Positions 54,915-64,000 of a stretch of 64,000 bases of DNA are shown here, piece by piece. A program made the position numbers and the translations under genes. The DNA comes from Gonatopus flavifemur (taxonomy: Eukaryota; Arthropoda; Insecta; Hymenoptera; Dryinidae), in NCBI GenBank assembly GCA_018340375.1, contig JAFFJZ010000025.1, positions 3,177,501-3,241,500 on the forward strand, given 5' to 3'. A model generated the notes under the pieces. It searched no databases and had not been told where the DNA came from. It saw only the letters and a program-made list of their open reading frames with translations. Positions within the stretch are counted from its first letter, which is position 1; each line of letters opens with the position of its first letter.

Positions 54915-57900
54915 TAAATAAATCAAATAATATTTTGTTCGGATTAATTAATTTTCCTCGGGTCTTAATGTTCACCAAATCAGCTTCTTTTCTGTCACAA
55001 AATCCAAATGGGTAATTAAAACTTTGAGCGCATGTTTTACATTTGAACATTTTCAATAATTTGCGACAAATAAATCCAGTGACGTAGTAGATTATACAGT
55101 CTATCACAGGTGCCTCCGCGTACTCATAATCGATGACGTCGTCACACTCTGCAGCAGTGGTTTCAAGCAAATCATCTAACCTCTTCTTCAAGTCCTCAAT
55201 TCGAATTGATGTATATGATTGAGTTTCCAATTTGAAGATTTCTTCAAATTCTTCTTCGGTAATTTTGATGAATGAAGTGTCTTCTCAGGAGGTGCAGTTT
55301 CCAAATTCAGATGGCCTGAGGATTTTGTACAATGAGAGCATCTGATAGATTCGTTGGAATGTCTGTACACTTGGGTGCTCGTTTTGGCCTCCAGCTTGCC
55401 TTATTATCGCAAAAAATTGCTGCAAAATTCAGGGAACAAAATGTAGAAATATTTAAATAATGTAGAAATTATAATATAATCCCATCTTACCTCTCATCGG
55501 TCTTGGTTCGTCTTCCCAGTCAAGACATACTTGTAACCATATTTATCAAGTAGTTCTTGACTGAGAGCAAGGGAAGATTTGATGGTCACACGTCAACCTT
55601 CAGCTGTGGTTTTTGTTAAAAATTCATGTGTAGATCTTTTACTTCTGTTTCCCACTTATCCAGCCACTCTAAAAAATCTTCTGAAACCTACAAGAGAAAT
55701 GTCAAGTTCATAAAAGTGCAATCGAAAAACATCGATAAGCTTATTGTGAAAAACCAAAACAATTATCCTTAGAATCACGTAATTATTATTTGCGATTCAC
55801 CTCACGGAGAGAAAAAATTTGCTGACGCAGCAAATCGAGGTATTATATATAGAATAGCAACATTTTTGCTGACCTAGCTAAAAATTTGCTATAACAGCAA
55901 TCGCGTTAGCTACGACAGCAATTTTTTAGCTGTGGCAGCAAAAAATGTTCGCTCCGCCAGCCAATTTTCAGTATTATATATAGAATAGCAAACAAATTTC
56001 GCTGGGATAGCAAACATTTTTTGCCGCCACAGCTGAAAATTCGCTGTCACAGCTAACAAGATTGCTGGAACAGCAAATAGTTTGCTGTCACAGCAAAAAA
56101 TTTGCTGCTCCGGCAAAAGGAATCCAGCAAAAGTAGATTTTGCTGCCACAGCGAATTCCTTTTCCTCCGTGCTTATGCATTCCAATAGGACACATTCAAT
56201 GTAATTTCGCACAATTATACAAAAATAACCACATACTTGGAAATTTTTACCGTTTTTCCTGACTCCTTCTGCTGGAAATGACCTATTGAGGGCATCAAAA
56301 ACGTCATTCATCTTTTTAGTGGAGAGAATGGTACCTTCGCAGTCATATTGCAGTGAAACATTCCGCTTTTTATGAAATTTAAACCCGTCAGCGACACTAT
56401 TACTAGAGATCTGTCACACAAAAAAAAGCATATCGAAGGAGTGCATTAGCACAGATGAATAGCCAGCACGCAAAATAAATAAAACATTATTGAACTATTT
56501 GCCAGTGATTTCACACTAGGCCCCGTTAGAACGTGGAAAGGAACCGCATGGAAACAGATAGAGACAGACCCAATTTGGATACGTTTCCATCTGGAAATCC
56601 CCACATGGGAAATAAACCGCATTCAAACGCATGGAAACAGATCAAAATCGAATACGTTTGCCAGTGGCAGTTTTAACAGGGTGTAATAGGTTACATCACA
56701 TCGGTTATGTAAATATCATATAGCGATGACATCACAAATATAGACACAACATTATATTGAAATTACAGATGTAATGTAACCTGTTACAGGCTTGATTGTG
56801 AAATTACTCACAACCAGCACACTTCATGTAACGTTCTCGTTACAAAGACAGTGATGTCTTATGTGGGTATAATATTGAAATATTACGATATTATATAATA
56901 TTTTCTGCAGGTTCTAGAAACGTCCCAGGTACATGCTGTGAGAGCGGTGTGAATAATTTTTTTTTAAACATACTTGGGTTGCTAAATGAACTCGCATCTT
57001 CAAACAATCACTGGGCCTGATGTGGTTTATTGTAAGCTTCGGGCAAACTTTTGAATGCCCAATGTTTTTAGAATCTGCTTCATACAAAATCTTATAATGA
57101 TCCCATTTTACATGCAGTCCATCAACCTGTCAGAACAACATAGAAAAGTATACAAGTATATTGAAATAATCGAAGTTTGATATATACCCTAGTAAAAATA
57201 GAGAATATGGTGTAACGCAGAAAAGTAAACGAATCTGTGATTACGTAATCCTGCGCAAATTGAAATGGTTTTACGCTTTATGTGCTTGTACATTAGCTTT
57301 CGCGCGCGTTAATTTTCACTGGAGTTAACGAAATTGAATATATGATTTATTATACAATCACTAATATTCTTGATAGATATAACTTTTTATTTGATAAAAG
57401 AATTACCTTCAGAGTATTAGTGAGTAATCTATTCCTAACGCATTTTATCAAGTGCAGGCATCCGAGGAAATATAAATTTCCCCGTTTTCATCACATGGAT
57501 TTGGGATAGAATGGATTGTTTTATCGAGTTCTCCGGTCACCCCGAATGCTTTCCACATTCTTCTATTAGTGGATGCATCACAAATCACGTCATGAATCAT
57601 TCCTCCAGCTTTTTCAATTTTTATGACATCCGCAATTACGAGCTGTGCAAGAACATGTCCAGCAGTTGCGTTTTTGCTTGCGAATGTTGCAATGGGCTGA
57701 TGATAATCACCTGCTAATGATGAAAAAACGAACACTAATGCATGATCCGCTAAATCATCAGTGGATGTGGATGTGGATGTGGATGTGGATGTGGATCTTG
57801 AAGGTTCTTCATAATTAGTGAAACCATCGAAAGTCAAAGTTGGAGAATTAATTGATAAACTCTTCCGAACTTGCATTTCATCAACAAATTTCGAAAAATT

Positions 57901-58114
57901 TGTCGTCGAAACCGCATTTCAGATTTATAGCATTGATGTATCTTCGGATGGCATTACGGGAAGGAAGAGGTAGGATGTTATTTTCTCTTAAAAAGTTGTA
58001 TGCTACAGCACTTTTGATACTCAACAGCATGCACAATAGCAACCAATTGCTGGAATATTTTCCACCTTTTTTCGAAACACACTTCCCAACAGAAATGCAT
58101 TCTTTGATAAGCAT
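54915..58114 (-). pseudogene. P-like (THAP9-related) transposase gene, multi-exon, decayed
   Basis: Minus-strand pieces in coding order: 58114-57881 (YNFLRENNILPLPSRNAIRR, LKCGFDDKFFEI); 57876-57430 (LTFDGFTNYEE, HALVFVFSSLAGDYHQPIA, MIHDVICDASTNRRMWKAFG, LIKCVRNRLLTN); 57130-56980 (LHVKWDHYKILYEADSKN, PKLTINHIRP); 56410-56243 (MNDVFDALNRSFPAEGVRKN, donor GTATGTGG); 55690-55490 (FLEWLDKWETEVKD, YGYKYVLTGKTNQDR); 55390-54920 (GGQNEHPSVQTF, IIYYVTGFICRKLLKMFKCK). These follow the P-element/THAP9 transposase core order. Lesions include a frameshift near 57455 and TGA codons in the last two exons. The N-terminal THAP finger was not found. A short TCCACA-type repeat expands a Ser-Thr run at 57761-57800. 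The 3' end lies beyond the Copia insertion. Confidence 0.85.
55803..56171. mobile_element. MITE made of TTTGCTG/CAGCAAA words, in a P-like intron
   Basis: CACGGAGAGAAAAAATTTGC at the left and its loose inverse ending CCTTTTCCTCCGTG at the right. Between them about 20 copies of GCTGNNNCAGC/AGCAAA-type words alternate in both orientations, and TATTATATATAGAATAGCAA occurs twice. It sits after the splice donor of the MNDVFDAL exon. Confidence 0.8.
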
Positions 58115-58286
58115 TGCCTATAAGGAGTTAATTATGAAATTTGATGTTACATTAAATGATAACATTGGCAAAATACATTCCATATCAAAATATTTGTGAG
58201 TCCAGTAAAATAAATTCAAAAGAGATTCTATTATAAAGTTCAAATCGTACGAGGAAAAAACATCATGGAATATTAGACCTGATAAT
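58115..58286. other. Upstream edge of the P-like gene
   Basis: No further P-like coding sequence is recognisable upstream of 58114. AT-rich, no gene seen. Confidence 0.3.
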
Positions 58287-58480
58287 AAATTGGTGACAAC
58301 TACGGATGTCTGCACACAGTCGCGAACAAAGAACAGTGGCTGGACCTGAATTGTATTTGAGTATACCAAAATAGCTATTTTATATCCAATAGATGAAATG
58401 GATCCTAGGATCCATCACTGTTATTTGTTCGCAACTGTGTACAGAGATCTGTAGTGGTAACTAATTTGTTATCAAGAGAC
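58287..58480. repeat. Hairpin repeat of about 190 bp
   Basis: GGTGACAACTACGGATGTCTG near 58291 and CAGAGATCTGTAGTGGTAAC near 58440 are imperfect inverses, as are CGCGAACAAAGAACAGTGGC and CACTGTTATTTGTTCGCAAC. Loop about 70 bases. Confidence 0.75.
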
Positions 58481-59439
58481 GCGGTAGCGATACAACCGAA
58501 TGGGTCTTTATCGGATTTTATTGGTTTTATCGTTTCTTTTCGGTTATGCACTATAAATTGTTCTCACCTTCTTCAGTTTTATTTGGGTTAATCGGAAGTT
58601 TCCCGTACATTTGATATTTTTTGCTTATACGAGTTTCATCGTAATGTATGGGAAGGCACGGAAGGATACCTGTAGTTGTCTATCGTGGAATTCCTTTGAA
58701 TAATTACCTTGTTTTCACCAGAAAATTGAATTTGAGAAATGTATCGGCATTTATCGTGTTTTCACAATACACTCATGTCAATAACTTCAAATATGATTCT
58801 TATCATTTTATATGGGGGAACACACGAGAGGGTACCTATAGTTGTCCCTATAGCTGTGGATTCATAAATACATTCAACAGTTTTCTACACAAATATTTCC
58901 CCTAGTGGATTTTCAAACAAAGTTTGGAGAAAATCAAACCTCCTTGGTTCCTTAACCGGAACTCTGATTTTCTTCTTCTTGTGTGAAAAGAAACTAGCAA
59001 TTTTTCTGTGAATCCATAAAAAAATTCCCCACGCTCATTCATAGTTAGATCGTGAATGATCTACACAACTACGGAAATTCCAGATTCAAAAATCACGTAG
59101 CAAGTAATAGGAAAGAATCTCTACTAATTTTTTAGTAGCAACTGTTATCGTGAAACTGCATAGAACCCTATCAACAGGAGTACAATTCTTCTATCGTGAA
59201 TTACCTATGGAATATCGGGAATTCCAGTTTCAGAAACCACATAAAAAACGATAGAAAAAGTTTTCTATCGGATTGTATGGGGAATTTTTAGCAGGGCTAA
59301 ACCATTTATAACCATAACCATATGCATAGTACACATAGTCATATGTGGTACAGAGCTCGATCTGTCAACCTGTTCATTCACAGGTTAAATGATATATATT
59401 ATGTATTACATAAAGTACCAGATGGATGAATTTCAGGTT
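58481..59439. other. AT-rich stretch without a recognisable gene
   Basis: One 85-codon open frame (58648-58905) has no known motif. Two imperfect words (CACGGAAGGATACCTGTAG and CGAGAGGGTACCTATAGTTG) repeat about 150 bp apart. I see nothing else to support. Confidence 0.4.
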
Positions 59440-60610
59440 ATTCTATGAGGCCACCAAATGAGATTGATAGTGAAGATAGCTAGCATACAAATTTGTGATA
59501 CGTCTGCTCCATTTCTGCTTCGTCTCCAGCCACTTGTGATGCTACTCCAAGAAACTGATGAGCCCAGCATCTTGTAAAGATCTGTGGCATATCCACTGCA
59601 TTTTCAGCTTTGAAAAAATCACTGTATTCAAGAGTTTTTATTGAAACAGTATTTCAGATACTTCGATGTAGCTGAAGTAACGGGAGACCAACCTCAACTA
59701 CTACCGTTGGTCAAACTTTCAACATCTCATTGGGGTTTGTCATCGACTTCACTTTCTACAAACTTTTTATATTGTGTTAGGGTTTTTTGATGGATTCCAC
59801 TTTCTGATTATAAGGGATAATTCAGTTATTGATTTATTACATTATCTTCAATCATCCATTTTATGCCATTCATTATCAATTAAATCCACTTTATAATCTG
59901 TAGTTCATATATTCAATGCTACATTGCCTAAGAAATGACCTGAATGAAATAGATAGTGGTGGTAGACGACGTACAGATCGGATGGTGCATTTGCTTCGTT
60001 TTATCTTTTCTCATTGATCTGATGCTTGATTTTAACAAGAGTTGTAATTGGATTGCTCGAGTAGTATCACAGGTGTACAAAGAAACACAAAAACGGAGCA
60101 AATATCCCATAGGACTCTACGTCGTCTACCACCACTATCAATGTCATATAGGTGGTCTTGTGGAAATTTTGTATTAAATTGGTAATCAATAGCATGAAAT
60201 GGATGATTGGAGATTGTGTAATGAAACAATAACTGAATCATCCCTTATGATCAGAAAGAGGAATTCATCAAAAAACCCCAACGCAATATCAAAAGTTTTT
60301 GGAAAGTGATGTCGATGACAAAACCCAATGAGATGTTAAAAGTTTGACCAACGGTAGAAGTTGAGGTTGGTCTCCAGTTACTTTAGTTATATCGAAGTAT
60401 CTCAAATATTGTTTCAATGGAAACTCTTGAATGCAGTGATTTTTTCAAAGCTGAAAATGCAGTAGATATGCCACAGATCTTTACAACATGCTGGGCTCAT
60501 CAGTGTCTTGGAGTAGCATCACAAGTGGCTAGAGACGAAGCAGAAATGAAGCAGACGTATCACAAATTTGTATGCTAGCTATCTTCACTATCAATTTCAT
60601 TTGTTGGTTT
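59440..60610. repeat. Fold-back repeat, about 550-bp arms
   Basis: The segment from GATAGCTAGCATACAAATTTG (59477) to about 59940 returns inverted between about 60145 and 60598. The centre (59945-60145) is itself an imperfect palindrome (GTGGTGGTAGACGACGTAC and GTACGTCGTC-like partner). Words such as GGCATATCCACTGCATTTTC recur in this and the next repeat. Confidence 0.85.
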
Positions 60611-62510
60611 CATATTCGAATGAAGAGAATGAAAAAGCGCAATGGATATATCACAGGACCATCCGATATTGGTATCAGACTCTTTACGTACTGTTTCAGG
60701 GGAGTAAGAAAGAAACAAAATGAAATGAATATACCATAGATCTGAGTGTTTGCCACCACCACCATCAATTTTCATTTTCATCTTCCGCAGCAGTCCATCC
60801 ACCGCAGATCCTCAGGTCAGGTCCACTTCAAGGTCCAACTGGCAAACAACTGAATATATACAGTGAACTGAAATATTGTGACATGAATCTGAAAACATCC
60901 AAAATACATTTACAACACAATAACACTTGGAAATCATTCATTTGCGTTTCATTTTAACAGAATTAAAATAACTTTGTATTTACATGAAAAAAATATATCA
61001 ATCGTTATTTTATGTACCACAATGCTCAATGTCGTTAGGTAGCGTCATAGGAAAATGGAGAAAAGGCAGAAGTGCAGTGGGTATACAAGTCCTTGCGCTG
61101 AATAATACCACTATCAGATTTCCCCAACAGAATCATAGGTGGATGGAGGAAGAGCAAGAAGGATGTAGATGTACCATACATCTGTACGTTGAATCCTACC
61201 ATGATCATTAGGTAGCGTTGAAGGAAAATGCAGAAAAGATAGGAGCGCAGTGGATATACCACAAATCTTTGCATCGGGTGCATTCCACTGACCAATTGAC
61301 GAATGATTAGAGAGACTGTTTAGGATCAACTCGACGAGAATTGAGCAGATACAATATTCTGATTATAGAAATGGCTGCAGAACAACTACAGGTCAACTTG
61401 ACTGATATGACAATTCATTCTGAATGTTTTCTTCCAAAGTTCCATCTTTCCAGTTGTTCCATTCAAGCTGGATTATATTTGTGTTCTTACGAAACATCAT
61501 TTTCATCTTTACTTATCTTCGTTTTGGAATGATTCAATCCTCAAATATCATGAATTTTATTAAATTGTCATAGAGTTTTTTGGGTTGAGAGATTTAGTAA
61601 CTCTAGGATATATGAAATGTTCAAAATGTATTCAAAGTGATTCATGATCATTAAAGAGCAATATTGTATCAAATATCCAAACCATTTAATATTCATGGTA
61701 TTTGAGAATTGAATCATCCCGAAACCAAGATAAGTAGAGATGAAAATGATGGTTTGTAAGAACACAAATATAATCCAGCTTGAATAGAACAACTGAAAAG
61801 ATGGAACTTTGGAAGAAAACATTCAGAATGAATTGTCACATCCAGTAACATCAGTCAAGTTGACCGGTAGGTGTTCTGTAGCAATTTCTTTAATCAGAAT
61901 ATTGTATCTGCTCAATTTCCGTCGAGTTGATCCTAAACAGTCTCTCTAATCATTCGTCAATCGGTCAGTGGAATGCACCCGATGCAAAGATTTGTGGTAT
62001 ATCCCCTGCGTTCCTATCTTTTCTGCATTTTTCTTCAACGCTACCTGATGATCATGGTAGGATTCAACGTACAGATGTATGGTACATCTACATCCTTCTT
62101 GCTCTTTCTCCATCCACCTATGATTCTGTTGGGGAAATCTGATAGTGGTATTATTCAACGCAAGGACTTGTATATCAACTGCACTTCTGCTTTTTCTTCA
62201 TTTTCCTATGCCGCTACCTAATGGCATTGATCATTGTGGTACGTAACAGAAAGATGTATGGTACATGTGCATCCTTCTTGCTTTTTCTTCATCTATCTGT
62301 GATTCTATTGAAAGAATCTGATAATAGTGTACCTAATGCAAGGACCGGTGGTATATCCACTGCACTCCTGCCTTTTCTTCATTTTCCTTCTACGCCACCT
62401 GATGATATTGATCGTGGTGGTAAGTAACATACAGATGTATAGTATACCTGCATCCTTCCTACTTTTTCTTGATCCACCTGTAATTTTACTCAAAGAATTT
62501 ACTCACTGAA
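60611..62510. repeat. Second fold-back/modular repeat array
   Basis: Bases 61030-61560 return inverted at about 61690-62215 (for example GAATGATTAGAGAGACTGTT and its inverse near 61300 and 61945). Flanking modules at 60630-60770 and 62215-62500 are diverged copies of the same roughly 125-bp unit, which contains an AGTGGATATACCACAGATC-like core and AGCAAGAAGGATGTAGATG. No gene. Confidence 0.8.
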
Positions 62511-62562
62511 AAAACTTTTTCACCTGGGTACTCAGGAATAAGGATATTGGACAATATATAAT

Positions 62563-63410
62563 CCAGGGGCCAAAATATTGATGAAAAATCAACAGACGCT
62601 CACGCGTTAAACGTAATGGGTCTTCCTAATGTTGACGGTGTTTCTTCTTATTTGAATGCAGTAATGTAGTGTGTATTGTACTGTGCTTCTAAGACAAAAC
62701 AATTACTTTCATCTGACCCCAATGACATCATAAATATTTCAATTGAGAACTACAATTCGCAAAAAAACCTTGATATCATAGCTTTAAAGCAGCTTGCAGG
62801 TCCAAAATACTTGCATAATCACTCACAAGATGCAGGAGAATTCATCGCTTCTATTTGCGAAAATTCAATGGCTATTAAAAATTTAGTGGAGCACCAAATA
62901 ACTACCATAACGGAATGTACGAAACGTGAATATACCGAAAATATTGTTGGTACAAATTGTGTTATACGTCTTGCGCTACCTTCAATTTCACACAAATCAT
63001 TTGAGTTTCAAGACATATTCAAGTTCAATTTTTCAACATAGAAAATTTTCGAAGATTCTTGTGACAATTGTGATAACTTGCATAAAACTAAAAAATCATC
63101 TATAACAGCGTCAGAACAATATGTAATTGTGCAATTGATGATATTCAATCACAATAATGTTGAAGCAACAAAGGTAGAAAATATAAACATTAAAGCAGTA
63201 CCAACTTCAAAAATTGTAATTGCACAACACTTTTATAAAGTTATAGCTGTTGTTTTTCATCAGGTTAAAAATATTTCTGAAGGTAATTTCACATGCATGT
63301 TACGAAGTAAAGGTACAAAGTGGATATTTATTCATGATCTGCAAGTTGAAGAGCGACATTGGCCACGTAATGCTAAAGACTCGTATATATATTTCTTCAA
63401 AAAGCAATAA
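62563..63410 (+). pseudogene. Ubiquitin-specific-protease-like frame with substituted catalytic residues
   Basis: Single-frame region from about 62563 (ATG at 62616) to TAA 63408-63410, with TAG codons at 62667-62669 and 63039-63041. Motifs resemble the USP fold: NVDGVSSYLNAVM in the place of the Cys box, SQDAGEFIASICEN for the QDA.EF motif, a CDNCDNLHK zinc-finger-like pair, and YVIVQLMIF. A final HFYKVIAVVFH ... GNFTCMLRSKGTKWIFIHD resembles the His box. In active USPs the first box has Cys and the last has GHY; here Ser and GNF stand in those places, so catalysis is unlikely. About 280 codons, short for a USP domain. It could be a transposon-borne USP domain or a decayed host paralogue. 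Confidence 0.6.
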
Positions 63411-63648
63411 TTTCGCTTCATCATAAAATTATAATTCAATTACTGTATTATTGTACAGTTTTGAAGAATATAGAATATCTTTATAATCCCATAACGAACC
63501 AAATATTCTTGAAGAATTTTTCGAATGATGTTGATGGATATTCACAGAATTCTGGAAAATGTCTGGTACAGTACTAGAAAATGTCTTCAATCTGATATCT
63601 TGAAGATATATCTTTCTGTTGCATGATAAATACTTGACATCTCTTTAC

Positions 63649-63906
63649 CCAGATAGCAGAAGTTCCAAAAACTAGATCCCGTTGAATCCTTCTGGATCCA
63701 CAAAATGAATCACTGAAATGTCAGTAGAATGGAGTTCTTGGAGAATTCAAATCGCCTTTTGTCATACTATATACAGTACAATATACAGTATGACAAAAAG
63801 CGATTTGAATTCTCCAAGGACTCTATTCTGCTGACATTTCAGTAGTTCGTTTTGTGGTTACGAAAGAATTCAATGAGATCTAATTTTTGTAACTTTTGCT
63901 ATCTGC
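63649..63906. mobile_element. Hairpin MITE, TAC duplication
   Basis: CCAGATAGCAGAAGTT at 63649 and AACTTTTGCTATCTGC ending at 63906, with TAC at 63646-63648 and 63907-63909. The whole 258 bp folds on itself; the centre is TGTCATACTATATACAGTA and its inverse. Confidence 0.88.
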
Positions 63907-64000
63907 TACTTCTCACAATGATTCAAAAGAGTGACCGAAAAATGTTTGCTGGAAAGCTATTTTTACCTTCATGCTAAACAGTACAAATCCTATCTTGCAA

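Noticed and set aside
58648..58905. 85-codon frame as a small gene
   Set aside because: Begins in one of two repeated words, has no domain and no neighbour support.
1..64000. rRNA or intact tRNA genes
   Set aside because: No rRNA-like conserved stretch seen; the only tRNA-like boxes (30.9 and 34.5 kb) do not fold into a clear cloverleaf.

Overview
This is an A+T-rich eukaryotic window, almost certainly from an insect. The transposons are arthropod types: Transib, P-like, Tc1/mariner with long inverted repeats, a Copia element with a tRNA-iMet-like primer site, RTE-like LINEs and an env-bearing Gypsy relic. Coding signal includes a GT..AG intron. I could not identify a species. I see no intact host gene. 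The best host-gene candidate is an intronless RRM/F-box/LRR gene (35560-38616), broken by a stop, a frameshift and a hAT insertion. Nearly everything else is mobile DNA in layers.

Layout. 1-3436 (-): LINE with a CCHC gag ORF1 and an endonuclease/RT ORF2 running off the left edge. 3640-5660 (+): relic of an env-bearing Gypsy-type element. 5925-6350: small hairpin element. 6373-8365: Tc1-like element. About 8380-17815: large fold-back element with 177-bp subterminal repeats and a DDE/SWIM transposase fragment; it carries an RTE-like LINE (8903-13140, itself holding a 1.85-kb fold-back element at 10308-12160), a small MITE (16126-16507) and a deleted mariner (16877-17805). 17820-20175: a GCCCCAGCC-ended element split by a second Tc1-like element (17932-19966). 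20487-29735: inverted arms enclosing a 4.7-kb DDE transposon (A, 20995-25664, cut by a CCACGT-rich hairpin MITE) and a 3.6-kb noncoding element (B, 25665-29232). 29929-35540: a 5.6-kb near-perfect hairpin with an 8-bp target duplication, ending 11 bp upstream of the F-box gene's ATG.

The right half is a nest. A P-like transposase gene (minus strand, about 58.1 kb down to 41.0 kb) is split by a Copia retrotransposon (41212-54914, target duplication TAAAT). The Copia 5' LTR is in turn split by a Transib transposon (41234-46897, duplication CGTTT) and an RTE-like LINE (47094-50452, duplication AATGCAATAC). The uninterrupted 3' LTR shows both empty sites. Further right are modular hairpin repeats (59440-62510) and a ubiquitin-protease-like reading frame (62563-63410) whose catalytic Cys and His positions look substituted.

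No gene set works as an operon or pathway. The biology is transposition: which element jumped into which, which transposases are dead and how, and hairpins long enough to fold into double-stranded RNA if transcribed. The least damaged enzyme is the Transib (RAG1-related) transposase, broken by a single TGA.
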